Shown here in pieces: positions 55,919-64,000 of a stretch of 64,000 bases of DNA (the stretch's first letter is position 1; every line of letters begins with the position of its first letter). This DNA is from Nostoc sp. CHAB 5824. GTDB lineage: Bacteria; Cyanobacteriota; Cyanobacteriia; Cyanobacteriales; Nostocaceae. The translations under genes and the position numbers were made by a program. The stretch lies in contig NZ_JAIVFT010000003.1 of the NCBI RefSeq assembly GCF_020829665.1, positions 1 through 64,000 of the forward strand. The letters run 5' to 3'. A model generated the notes under the pieces. That model was not told the origin of the DNA. It did not search any database and was given only the letters and a program-made list of their open reading frames with translations.

Positions 55919-56020
55919 ACAAGTTTAGTTCACCACGAGCGGCGCTGGCGGATTGAAGAAGCTTTTCACACTGTAAAACGTTTATTGGGATTGTCTTACA
56001 GCACGGGAGCAAGTAAGTGA
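55919..56020 (+). pseudogene. Short transposase tail remnant
   Basis: The frame reads HHERRWRIEEAFHTVKRLLG then LSYSTGASK and a stop. The W-RIE-AF-TVKR-LGL block is the Glu-containing end of an IS4-superfamily transposase. Only this short piece remains, directly after the large deamidase-like gene. Confidence 0.5.
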
Positions 56021-56242
56021 GGTACACATGCACGACTCACGCATTAGATAGACTTTCTACCTCCTGCCTCCTTCAACCCCCTTGACAAGCGCACAGTTTT
56101 CTTAACCTATCACAGATGGTTTCTATCTGGAATTACGTTTGAGCAGCTTTTTTCTCTTCAACGCTAACTGCTGAAGCCGCTCAATTTCAGTTAGCACATC
56201 TTCGGGCTTGGTTTCCATTTCTAAGTCGGCAAGTTAGCCCTT

Positions 56243-56583
56243 TCAGGGTGTGTTATTTTCCTGTTTTTTCTGGTTTAGAATCTTATAAGTTGAGACATGA
56301 GGTCGATTCTTGAGGTAAGTCCTCTTTGGCTGAGGTTTTTTTGGGTCTCGCGGATGACGACGAAAAGTTCTCAGCTTGGCAAGACCTGCCAGATGTTTGA
56401 GAATTTGCGATAATTCGATGAAGGTCATGTTGTGAAAAACACGCCATTCTTCGGGGGGAATCGCAATCATCATCCCTCTGTAAGTACCCTTGATTTCGTC
56501 GGCTAAATAGTAGCTGGAAATTTCCGCTTCTATCTTTTCAGTTCCATGAACACTTGTGAGGGCTGCCTTAACGGTAGACAGCG
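56243..56583 (-). pseudogene. C-terminal remnant of an IS4-type transposase
   Basis: The minus strand reads LSTVKAALTSVHGTEKIEAE, ISSYYLADEIKGTYRGMMIA, WRVFHNMTFIELSQILKHLA and FRRHPRDPKKPQPKRTYLKN, ending KPHVST-like NRPHVSTYKILNQKKQE. This is the classic tail of a cyanobacterial IS4-type transposase. The catalytic core is missing. An N-terminal piece of the same broad family is at 1295-1555. Confidence 0.7.
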
Positions 56584-56863
56584 GTTATTGACCATTAACC
56601 TGCAAACTTGGAGACAAATTCTAGTCTTTAGCGTTATCCTATCACTCTGCATCTTTCTTAAGAAATTATTTGTTTGGGAAAAAACGCAAATTTTAACAAT
56701 TAAATCTCACCTTTAATGAGTAAAACCAGTTTTCACAAATGATTTAAGACTGCCATATCATAAGGTTTTTAAATATAGTTAATATTTGCACAACCAGGTT
56801 ATCAATATTAAAAATGCTATCTTAAAGGCAAAGGTCATTTGCTCAATTTTTGAGGAAAAAACT
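56584..56863. other. Promoter region of the aldolase gene
   Basis: No gene is seen. TTTTTGAGGAAAAAACT before 56864 contains the ribosome site that decides the aldolase start. Confidence 0.4.
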
Positions 56864-57946
56864 ATGGCTACAACGCTCATAGAGGCTACTTCTATCGAGT
56901 CATTGCTAGGTAAAGAAGCAGAAGACCTGCTTACCTACAAAGCAAAAGTTTCTCAGGATTTACTACATTTGCCAGGGCCAGACTTTGTAGATCGCATCTG
57001 GATCAACAGCGATCGCAACCCTCAAGTATTGCGTAATCTCCAGCTACTTTATTCTACTGGCCGTCTTGCATATACTGGGTATCTGTCTATTTTACCGGTA
57101 GACCAAGGGATTGAACACTCAGCAGGTGCGTCTTTTGCGCCCAATCCGATTTACTTTGACCCAGAAAATATTGTCAGGCTAGCGATCGCCTCAGGTTGCA
57201 ATGCGGTTGCTACCACTTTAGGAACATTAGGTATTGTTTCGCGCAAGTATGCCCACAAAATTCCCTTTATTGCCAAAATCAATCACAACGAATTGCTAAC
57301 TTTCCCCAATCAATTTGACCAAGTATTGTTTGCTGATGTGGAACAAGCTTGGAATTTAGGGGCGGTAGCGGTAGGTGCGACAATTTACTTTGGTTCAGAT
57401 CACTCTACCAGACAAATTCAAGAAATCAGCAAAGCTTTTAAACGTGCCCATGAACTGGGGATGGTGACAATTCTCTGGTGTTATCTGCGGAACAACGCTT
57501 TTAAACAAGATAAAGATTACCACGTTGCGGCTGACCTCACCGGACAGGCGAATCATTTAGGTGTAACCATTGAAGCCGACATTATTAAACAAAAGTTACC
57601 CGAAAATAACAATGGTTACGGTGCAATTGCCAAAGCTAGTGGTAAAAGTTACGGTAAAACAGATGAGCGGGTTTACACAGAATTAACATCTGACCACCCA
57701 ATTGATTTAACTCGTTACCAGGTGCTGAATTGCTACTCTGGACGTGTGGGACTGATTAATTCTGGTGGCGCGACTGGTAAAAATGACTTCGCCGAAGCAG
57801 TTCGCACGGCTGTAATTAATAAACGGGCTGGTGGTTCAGGATTAATTTCTGGGCGAAAGACCTTCCAACGCCCCTTTGAGGAAGGTGTAAAACTGTTTCA
57901 TGCCATTCAGGATGTTTATTTGTCGCCAGATGTGACGATAGCCTAG
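56864..57946 (+). CDS. Fructose-bisphosphate aldolase class I
   Basis: The 360-residue Schiff-base aldolase of the bacterial/archaeal DhnA-FbaB type reversibly splits fructose 1,6-bisphosphate in glycolysis and the Calvin cycle. Motifs are [55 protein letters not shown] and [13 protein letters not shown]. The end is [18 protein letters not shown] and [15 protein letters not shown]. The frame is open to 56786, but GAGGAAAAAACT immediately precedes the ATG at 56864 ([13 protein letters not shown]), so the 26 upstream codons are left out. Confidence 0.93.
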   Translation: MATTLIEATSIESLLGKEAEDLLTYKAKVSQDLLHLPGPDFVDRIWINSDRNPQVLRNLQLLYSTGRLAYTGYLSILPVDQGIEHSAGASFAPNPIYFDPENIVRLAIASGCNAVATTLGTLGIVSRKYAHKIPFIAKINHNELLTFPNQFDQVLFADVEQAWNLGAVAVGATIYFGSDHSTRQIQEISKAFKRAHELGMVTILWCYLRNNAFKQDKDYHVAADLTGQANHLGVTIEADIIKQKLPENNNGYGAIAKASGKSYGKTDERVYTELTSDHPIDLTRYQVLNCYSGRVGLINSGGATGKNDFAEAVRTAVINKRAGGSGLISGRKTFQRPFEEGVKLFHAIQDVYLSPDVTIA

Positions 57947-57956
57947 TGAGTGGGGA

Positions 57957-58020
57957 AGAAGCAGGGGAGCAGGGTGCAGGGGGAGCAGGGGGAGCAGGGG
58001 AAGCAGGGGGAGCAGGGGAA
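57957..58020. repeat. GGGGGAGCAG simple repeat
   Basis: Units of GGGGGAGCAG or GGGGAAGCAG type are repeated about six times just after the aldolase stop. The same sequence in reverse orientation (CCCCTGCTTCC type) lies at 62066-62101 and near 58848-58868. This dispersed purine-rich repeat is common between cyanobacterial genes. Confidence 0.7.
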
Positions 58021-58075
58021 GAAGAACTATTGATTATTGCCCCATTCCCCATTCCTCATTTTCCATTCCCCATCC

Positions 58076-58744
58076 TTATCTGACGTTTCTCAGTAAAAAA
58101 TCTGGCTGACCACAACTTTTTTGCGATCGCTTCAAAATCTCGGCGCTACAAGTACCAGGTTCACCGTTTTTGGAATAACAAAAGAAGACTTCTTGCAAAA
58201 ATCTTCCCGAACCAGAACAAATAGGTGCTACACCATCAGCAGTAATTTTATTATTAGCACTCACAAATGAATTTTTAAAATTTGTAATTGTGGTACGCAA
58301 GGGTTTATTAGGGCGATTATAAGCTGCGGGAATAGCGATCGCATCTTTTAACTTTTTGCTCAATGCCAAGTATTCCGCAGGAGTTTTCCCCGAACAAGTG
58401 CCATGTTTTTCCCATTCATGATCGTAAAGTTTATTGCTAGGAAACAAATTGGGAAACCGCCGCTTTACTTCCGACGGTAATTTTTGCGTGGAACAATTAG
58501 CAGGAAAACCACCTTGGTATTGTGGCCACAAACCATGTAGTACAAAACCAAGTTTCTTTCCAGAACCACACTGCTGCTGGTCACGGTTACCATTTGTCGC
58601 ACAATAATCTGGCGACCAAGAGAGTGTCAGTACATAAAAATCAAATTTACCCGGAGTACCACGATTTTGAGCAGTGGCGGCATTAGGTATAAAAAGACTA
58701 GTAATTAACAGAGAGAATGCAATAAAAAGTTTCTTGCTCTGCAT
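58076..58744 (-). CDS. Ribonuclease T2 family protein
   Basis: The 222-residue secreted RNase has a signal peptide (about 1-26, LFIAFSLLITSLFIPNAATA). The two catalytic blocks are GFVLHGLWPQY (His70) and DHEWEKHGTC (His109, Glu110, Lys113, His114). Several Cys for disulphides are present. RNase T2 enzymes cut single-stranded RNA by a 2',3'-cyclic intermediate, probably here in the periplasm or outside the cell for nutrient recovery. It is convergent with the aldolase gene. All key residues are present, so activity is expected. Confidence 0.93.
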   Translation of the reverse strand: MQSKKLFIAFSLLITSLFIPNAATAQNRGTPGKFDFYVLTLSWSPDYCATNGNRDQQQCGSGKKLGFVLHGLWPQYQGGFPANCSTQKLPSEVKRRFPNLFPSNKLYDHEWEKHGTCSGKTPAEYLALSKKLKDAIAIPAAYNRPNKPLRTTITNFKNSFVSANNKITADGVAPICSGSGRFLQEVFFCYSKNGEPGTCSAEILKRSQKSCGQPDFLLRNVR

Positions 58745-58949
58745 ATAAACAGTTAGTTTTCCGTAAAACTAAAGTTATATACAATACATTGTTAACAGTC
58801 AAGGATCAAACCTCTTCGCAAAGTCATTAGTCAAGAGTTAAAAATTCTTCCCCTGCTCCCCAGTCCCCAACGAATTCAGAAAAAGCAAATCTTGGTAGGG
58901 ATTCTGGGATATCCTTAGATAAGTGAAAGATTTGCCAAAAAAAGTAAGA

Positions 58950-60116
58950 ATGAAGCTGGCAGCAAGAGTAAGTCAGGTAACACCTTCATTAACCTTAGCG
59001 ATCGCAGCCAAGGCTAAGGCACTGAAGGCAGAAGGAATAGATGTTTGTAGTTTTAGCGCTGGAGAACCAGATTTTGATACCCCAGCGCATATTAAAGCCG
59101 CAGCAGTAAAAGCTTTGGAAGAAGGCAAAACCAAGTACGGTGCAGCAGCTGGAGAACCAAAGTTAAGGGAAGCGATCGCCCACAAGCTTAAAACTGATAA
59201 CGGTCTTGATTACAAGTCTGAGAATGTCGTCGTCACCAATGGCGGTAAACATTCTCTCTACAACTTAATAGTGGCCCTGATCGATCCAGGTGATGAGGTA
59301 ATTATCCCTGCACCCTACTGGCTAAGTTATCCCGAAATGGTGACTTTGGTTGGTGGAGTTTCAGTGATTGTGCCTACACATGCAACGACGGGTTATAAAA
59401 TTACTCCCGAACAACTCCGTAAAGCAATCACGCCGAAGACAAAGTTATTTATCCTCAACTCTCCATCTAATCCTACAGGGATGGTTTACACGCCAGATGA
59501 AATCAAAGCACTGGCGCAGGTAGTAGTTGATGCAGATATCTTTGTCGTCTCTGATGAGATTTACGAAAAGATTCTCTACGACGGTGCAGAACATATCAGC
59601 ATCGGTTCTCTTGGGAAGGAAATTTTTGACCGCACTTTGATTAGTAATGGGTTTGCGAAAGCTTATTCTATGACTGGGTGGCGTCTCGGCTATTTAGCGG
59701 GGCCTGTGGAAATCATTAAAGCAGCGAGTTCCATCCAAGGACATAGTACATCTAACGTGTGTACCTTTGCCCAATATGGTGCGATCGCAGCGCTACAAAG
59801 TCCTCAAGATTGTGTCGAAGAAATGCGCCAAGCCTTCGCCAAACGTCGACAGGTGATGCTAGACAGACTTAACGCCATTCCCGGATTGAGTACTGCAAAA
59901 CCAGATGGCGCTTTTTATCTGTTTCCTGAGATCAGCAAAACCGGTCTAAAATCCCTAGAATTTTGTGACGCCTTGCTGGAAAAACATCAAGTTGCAGTCA
60001 TTCCCGGAATTGCTTTTGGCGCTGATGACAATATTCGCCTTTCCTACGCCACAGATATGGCGACGATTGAAAAGGGAATGGATAGATTAGAGAAATTTGT
60101 CAAGTCGCGTATTTAG
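58950..60116 (+). CDS. aspC: Aspartate aminotransferase, class I/II (PLP)
   Basis: The roughly 388-residue fold-type I aminotransferase has [51 protein letters not shown] (Asn and Pro contacts) and [13 protein letters not shown]. The PLP lysine is in [19 protein letters not shown] and the carboxylate Arg in [11 protein letters not shown]. It transfers amino groups between aspartate (possibly also prephenate or aromatic acids, as in subgroup I-gamma) and 2-oxoglutarate. A GTG at 58923 would add nine residues; the ATG at 58950 starts the conserved part. A terminator follows at 60183. Confidence 0.9.
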   Translation: MKLAARVSQVTPSLTLAIAAKAKALKAEGIDVCSFSAGEPDFDTPAHIKAAAVKALEEGKTKYGAAAGEPKLREAIAHKLKTDNGLDYKSENVVVTNGGKHSLYNLIVALIDPGDEVIIPAPYWLSYPEMVTLVGGVSVIVPTHATTGYKITPEQLRKAITPKTKLFILNSPSNPTGMVYTPDEIKALAQVVVDADIFVVSDEIYEKILYDGAEHISIGSLGKEIFDRTLISNGFAKAYSMTGWRLGYLAGPVEIIKAASSIQGHSTSNVCTFAQYGAIAALQSPQDCVEEMRQAFAKRRQVMLDRLNAIPGLSTAKPDGAFYLFPEISKTGLKSLEFCDALLEKHQVAVIPGIAFGADDNIRLSYATDMATIEKGMDRLEKFVKSRI

Positions 60117-60120
60117 TTAG

Positions 60121-60151
60121 TTGTCATTTGTCATTTGTCATTTGTCATTTG
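60121..60151. repeat. TTGTCAT heptamer repeat
   Basis: Four TTGTCAT copies are followed by TTGT, a few bases after the aminotransferase stop. It is the same heptamer as at 42265-42300 (STRR class). Confidence 0.85.
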
Positions 60152-60182
60152 TGAGGAGAATTTATCAACTCTCCAACTTCTT

Positions 60183-60225
60183 AACTCCACCTTTTCGACT
60201 CAGAAGGGGTGGAGTTTATTTTTAA
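60183..60225 (+). terminator. Rho-independent terminator after aminotransferase gene
   Basis: AACTCCACC pairs with GGTGGAGTT, with TTTT/AAGG partly extending the stem, followed by TATTTTTAAA. It is 67 bases past the stop codon. Confidence 0.7.
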
Positions 60226-60228
60226 ACC

Positions 60229-60470
60229 TGAAGTTCCGAGTTCTGAAGCTCAAGTTTCGAGTTCTGAAGCTCAAGTTCCGAGTTCTGAAGCTCAAGTTTC
60301 GAGTTCTGAAGCTCAAGTTTTGAGTTCCAAGCTTGAAGTTTTATGTTCCGAGCTAGTAGTTCCGAGTTCTAAGCTTGAAGTTTCGAGTTCCAAGCTTGAA
60401 GTTCCGAGTTCTGAAGCTCAAGTTTCGAGTTCCAAGCTAGTAGTTCCGAGTTCTAAGCTTGAAGTTTCAG
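60229..60470. repeat. 21-bp tandem repeat array
   Basis: About eleven 21-bp units of the form GTTCCGAGTTCTGAAGCTCAA, with variants at a few positions (TCCAAGCTTGAA, TCCAAGCTAGTA), run without interruption. Because 21 is a multiple of three, several frames stay open through it. One, 60209-60484 plus, would give a heptapeptide repeat VPSSEAQ/VSSSKLE ending DEWW, without a ribosome site. It is more likely a minisatellite than a gene. Confidence 0.8.
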
Positions 60471-60509
60471 ATGAATGGTGGTAGCAAAAACGTCAAAAGG
60501 GTTTTGGGC

Positions 60510-60818
60510 TTAGTTAATCTCAATTAATTCCAGCACCATCAAGCTGAATTTTGCATCAAAGGGTATGGTTGAATCAAAATCTGTACCGGAATGCCTAATT
60601 GTTGATGCAAACCCCGAATCATCTCTAACGTTAGTATTGGTATTAAAAATAACACAATTATTAGCAATAATACTTGCATTGCGATAAGTGCTTTTGATAT
60701 TTGCCGGACTATCCCATTCTGCACGAGATGCTTCATCAAACCAAGCCTTTAATGACTGTTCGGCATCGGAATATGCTTCCCAAAACTTTCGTAACGTGCT
60801 GCGGGCAATGATTTGCAT
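60510..60818 (-). pseudogene. Collapsed higB-higA toxin-antitoxin locus
   Basis: The first about 55 codons are a HigB-type toxin start: MQIIARSTLRKFWEAYSDAE then LKAWFDEASRAEWDSPANIK and RNASIIANNCVIFN. The sequence then jumps, in another frame, to the end of a HigA-type antitoxin (LTLEMIRGLHQQLGIPVQIL then IQPYPL, stop near 60539). The toxin C-terminus and most of the antitoxin, including its helix-turn-helix, are gone, consistent with one internal deletion. Inactive as a toxin-antitoxin system. Confidence 0.7.
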
Positions 60819-60993
60819 AATGAGATAATTACAGCGTTACGATACATAAATATACTTGATCGCCAAGATAGGAAAGTGAGTCAAGATTTAATGTTGTATC
60901 GGGTACCAACTGATTTAGAATTCTTGATGCAGATTTTAGTGGGAATTTTGATGCAAGATTAAAAAATAAGTCTATTCCGTTCCCAAAATACTT

Positions 60994-61452
60994 TTACTTA
61001 TAACTTATCAAACGCGGAAACGATCTAACTAGTACAATTCCTCCAACCAAGGCAAAAATTGATCCTAAGCTGATAAACATAATAGGTAAAAACCATAAAC
61101 TTAGCCAGGAATTGATCGTGGCAGAATTTGGCTTTTGAGGACTGTATAATATTTCTACTTGCTGATCTTTAGTAAATTCTGGTGGATTGCTGCCTGTATT
61201 TGCTTCAAAAACCGTTGGTTCACCAGAGGAAGCGGTAAATTTCACCACTGGATAGTAAATATAAGAGGAACGCCCTTTACTATCAGTTGATGAACGTTGC
61301 ACCAAATCGATTATTGTCCCTTGTGCTGGTACTGCCGAGGTTACAAAAGAACGAGTATTCAGTCCAATCATAATGCCCGTTACGGCAATTATGCTGCCAA
61401 CACCGCCGAATATTGAACCAAATATACGAAAGAACTTTGTATCTTCATTCAT
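60994..61452 (-). CDS. DUF3592 domain membrane protein
   Basis: The 152-residue protein has one N-terminal membrane segment (about 8-30, IFGSIFGGVGSIIAVTGIMI). An extracytoplasmic beta domain has VPAQGTIIDLVQRSSTDSKG, YYPVVKFTASSGEPTVFEAN and the typical YSPQKPNSATINSWLSLW. A second membrane segment lies near 120-145. This is the DUF3592 layout (gapped A-x-G...Y-P-V-V-x-F ... V-x-V-x-Y-x-P). No biochemical role is known. It stands alone between the toxin-antitoxin remnant and a gene-poor gap. Confidence 0.8.
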   Translation of the reverse strand: MNEDTKFFRIFGSIFGGVGSIIAVTGIMIGLNTRSFVTSAVPAQGTIIDLVQRSSTDSKGRSSYIYYPVVKFTASSGEPTVFEANTGSNPPEFTKDQQVEILYSPQKPNSATINSWLSLWFLPIMFISLGSIFALVGGIVLVRSFPRLISYK

Positions 61453-62101
61453 AAAATGTTGAAAATTTTGATACTGCCAAAAGTTTTGATTTCAACTTTT
61501 AGGTTGATATTTTTAGATTAGGTAATAATCGGGGAGAAGTAGGGGAAACAAGTCTTGAAGCTATTACGCTTTTAAATTACACAGTCACTTCCTAAGTTCG
61601 TTGACCGCTAACGGTTAACTGTCAACAGTCAACACGAAAAGATGTGCAAGTTAAATGCGTGACAGCTTATATCCGAACTGAAGTTGCGTGTTCCCAGCTT
61701 AAAGTTTTTGAAGTTCAGCGCATTTACACAAACAATCGCGCCACAGTGCAAACAAAATTTGGTAACAGAGGTGAAGAGAGGTCATCTGTTGCGAATAATG
61801 TTGCCACTAATTTCAGAACTGCTTTTTCTCGGCGATACACTTCAACTTGTTGTAATTGCCAGTTCAAAATCCAATATTCTTGAACTCCTCTGGAAGCGTA
61901 TAATTTTAGCTTAACTTAGCGTAGGCGTAGCCCGCCGTAGGCATCGCGCTAAGTCTGCACTTGTCCAGCGTATCCGTTCATCAATAGTTTGACTCATCCG
62001 AACCCCTGAAATATTGATACTAATATCCTAATGTCATTTTGCATGGGGCATTAGGCATTGTTATTCTTCCCCTGCCCCCCCTGCTTCCCCTGCTTCCCCT
62101 T
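61453..62101. other. Gene-poor region with palindromic repeat
   Basis: No supportable gene. Open frames at 61644-61914 have no family resemblance. At 61914-61954 ACTTAGCG and CGCTAAGT enclose TAGGCGTAGCCCGCCGTAGG-type sequence, a dispersed cyanobacterial palindrome. A C-rich simple repeat (CCCCTGCTTCC type) fills 62066-62101. Confidence 0.5.
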
Positions 62102-63289
62102 CTACATCAACTCCATCTCCCGCAACCCCTGGCGTAGTCTTTTCGCTTCTTCGGGATTATACCTTTCATGAAGGGCGATCGCTTTTCTAAAAGCTGTTAA
62201 ACTATCTTGATGATTGCCAACTTTGAGCAACACTACCCCTAAATTTTGATAGGCTTCGGCATAGTTGGGATTTAACGCGATTGCATTTTGATAATATGCG
62301 ATCGCATCTGTAAATAAACCTAAGGCTTTAAATATCATCGCCAAATTATAATGTCCAACAACAAAAGTAGGGTCAATTTTCAAAGTTGTGGCGTAAGCAG
62401 TTTTCGCACCGTTGAAATCTCCTGCTGCTTTGAGTAAGTTACCCAAGTTGTTGTATGCTCCTAGTTTTAACATGGGATAAATTGGCAATTTGATGGCAGC
62501 TTGATAATGAGAAATAGCCTGTGGGGATTTTTGCAACCGACTGTAAGCAATGCCTAAATGGTAGTGGAGTTCATATAAAATATCGTAGTTTTCTTCAGCA
62601 CCGATGATTCCTCGTCTAAGCAATTCCATACCTTGGGTAATTTTCCCAGTTTCCACATACAATGCCCCTAATTTACTGCAAACATAGGGGTCATTAGGAT
62701 GAGTAGCGAGAAACCCTTCCATCGCCGTAGCTGCTTTGGCATATTTGTTATTTTGAGCGATCGCACTTTTTTGATATCCTACGTGTAAAAGTGCCACTCC
62801 TGGTAGATAACCCACTTGCCAATGGGGTTCTTTGGTTAAAATTGCTGACACGCTATCATCGACTAAGGCATGATAAGGACGGTCAAAGCGAATATCTGGA
62901 TGATTGCGAAACAGCCTAGAAACCAGAGAATAGGGAGATTGTTCTGCACCAACTTCGTGGCGGACGAGGTTGATGAGCAGGTATTCGTCTCTTGCGATCG
63001 CCTCTCGCAACTGCGATCCAATTGCTGGTGTCAGAGTTTCATCAGCATCTAATACCAGAATCCAATCTCCAGTGACATATTTTAGAGCTGCATTGCGGGC
63101 AGCACTGAAGTCATTACACCATTTAAAATGATGGACTTTTGCACCGAGTTGTTGGGCAATATTGGGAGTGCGATCAATTGAGCCTGTATCCAAGACTACC
63201 ATTTCATCCACCACTTTTCTGACACTGCTTAGACATTTAGGCAGTGTTGCTGCTTCATTTTTCACAATCATGCACAGACTGAGTTTCAT
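62102..63289 (-). CDS. Glycosyltransferase family 2 with TPR repeats
   Basis: The roughly 395-residue protein has an N-terminal GT-A domain (1 to about 190): KLSLCMIVKNEAATLPKCLS, VVLDTGSIDRTPNIAQQLGA and WILVLDADETLTP (DxD-type). At least four or five tetratricopeptide repeats follow (about 215-385), such as PFAIYSRL-type HLGIAYSRLQKSPQAISHYQ, AYNNLGNLLKAAGDFNGAKT, GHYNLAMIFKALGLFTDAIA and AYQNLGVVLLKVGNHQDSLT. Such proteins are frequent in cyanobacteria and are thought to glycosylate protein or surface targets held by the TPR part. The start is placed at MKLSLCMIV, where the domain begins; an ATG at 63337 would add 16 residues. Confidence 0.88.
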   Translation of the reverse strand: MKLSLCMIVKNEAATLPKCLSSVRKVVDEMVVLDTGSIDRTPNIAQQLGAKVHHFKWCNDFSAARNAALKYVTGDWILVLDADETLTPAIGSQLREAIARDEYLLINLVRHEVGAEQSPYSLVSRLFRNHPDIRFDRPYHALVDDSVSAILTKEPHWQVGYLPGVALLHVGYQKSAIAQNNKYAKAATAMEGFLATHPNDPYVCSKLGALYVETGKITQGMELLRRGIIGAEENYDILYELHYHLGIAYSRLQKSPQAISHYQAAIKLPIYPMLKLGAYNNLGNLLKAAGDFNGAKTAYATTLKIDPTFVVGHYNLAMIFKALGLFTDAIAYYQNAIALNPNYAEAYQNLGVVLLKVGNHQDSLTAFRKAIALHERYNPEEAKRLRQGLREMELM

Positions 63290-64000
63290 ATTGCCAATAA
63301 ATTCTGGTTCAAATTTTTTGTCTACTGTAATGACCAACTTTTATTTTGTGCCAATATAGCATCAGATCATCATAAGGCGACTTTTTAACAAAGGACAGGA
63401 TAAGGGTACTTTATTTGGCATCAAACCGCGTTCGGAGTCATTAGTCCAAGAGAAACAACGCCCACTCTTTAACACGGTTTGAATTAGTCCGATGAAAGAC
63501 AAAGTTTTTCCAGCCACCCTTCTCTACAAGAGGCTGCGCCAACAATAGGATGAGGGCATCGCAAGGGACGGGGTATGCAACAATGACTAATGACTACTTA
63601 ATCAAAAATACTCAAGTTCATTTGTTAGACAAGCTGACTGAAACTAAATCAAGATATATCTGTTTTAGTTTTTTGACAATTTTTCTAAATAAGGCTAAAA
63701 AATCTTAACAGGCTGAGTCTCTACAAAGCTTGCTATATTAAGCTGTAAAGTGTAATTTTGATTCTTGTCACACTATGGGTACAATCTAATTCGCTCTAAA
63801 CTGCATAGAAGTAAATTTACCCTTCACGCTTAGATTTATAAAATTGAGACTGAAGAAGTCTTTGCTGACGATGGCGATCCGAGTCGATTTAAAATTCTAT
63901 AAAATCGTCCCTTCCCTGTATTTAATCCTCTAACACGTGTACACTCTAGATAATAGATTTATATAATGTAGATTGGGTAATGATTAATAATATTTTAAAC
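63290..64000. other. Terminal intergenic region
   Basis: Beyond the glycosyltransferase start no gene is seen to the window end. A short repeat of CTACAAGAGGCTGCGCCAAC type lies near 63524. The AT-rich stretch after 63700 may be a promoter of a gene outside the window. Confidence 0.45.

Noticed and set aside
57816..58052. Pro/Ala-rich minus-strand protein
   Set aside because: It is only the GGGGGAGCAG simple repeat read on the other strand.
60209..60484. Heptapeptide-repeat protein
   Set aside because: It is explained by the 21-bp tandem repeat; no ribosome site and it directly follows a terminator.
61644..61914. Two overlapping frames before the glycosyltransferase gene
   Set aside because: Mutually overlapping, no family resemblance, and they adjoin a palindromic repeat; treated as non-coding.

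Overview
The window reads as chromosomal DNA of a filamentous, probably heterocyst-forming cyanobacterium (Nostocales type). The evidence is the many HIP1 octamers (GCGATCGC), heptamer STRR repeats such as TTGTCAT, an SLH-OprB iron-uptake porin, DUF1822 and orthocaspase genes, and heavy littering with decayed insertion sequences. No rRNA, tRNA or CRISPR array was recognised.

Layout. 1-5256 is a transposon graveyard around one unknown beta-rich protein, closed by a clean 117-bp MITE with a 10-bp target duplication. 5264-24589 is an aromatic/tryptophan supply region, almost all on the minus strand: DAHP synthase, trpD, trpB, trpA, trpC and a fused trpEG. It is interleaved with MFS exporter genes, Tll0287-type haem sensor genes, an iron-uptake porin, a Rieske-oxygenase pseudogene and the tail of a second DAHP synthase. 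25055-32180 is a signalling block: Ser/Thr kinase, DUF1822 protein, sigma-70 factor and a divergent caspase-like protease. The kinase and the protease share an unnamed C-terminal repeat module. 32313-35530 holds a third sensor/exporter pair, the exporter being fused to an FHA domain, and a small peptidoglycan-binding-domain protein.

35600-48061 is the centre of interest: a minus-strand bisindole (indolocarbazole-type) biosynthetic cluster. In transcription order it encodes an RebO/StaO/VioA-type tryptophan oxidase, an RebD/StaD/VioB-type dimer synthase, an RebC/StaC-like FAD monooxygenase, a glutathione S-transferase, a cytochrome P450, a VOC-fold protein, a Rieske oxygenase and a second P450. 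Together with the trp block this suggests a dedicated line: DAHP, chorismate, anthranilate, tryptophan, indole-3-pyruvate imine, chromopyrrolate-like dimer, oxidised indolocarbazole, export. No halogenase or sugar-transferase is seen, and the Rieske, GST and VOC enzymes are not part of the classical rebeccamycin or staurosporine aglycone set.

48245-56583 is a second mobile-element-rich region. It contains a 1185-residue membrane-tethered protein with a protein-glutaminase-like Cys-His-Asp domain and a sharp base-composition break, which suggests a chimaeric, transferred gene. 56864-64000 is ordinary housekeeping: class I fructose-bisphosphate aldolase, RNase T2, aspartate aminotransferase, a collapsed higBA toxin-antitoxin locus, a DUF3592 protein and a glycosyltransferase-TPR protein, with several simple repeats.
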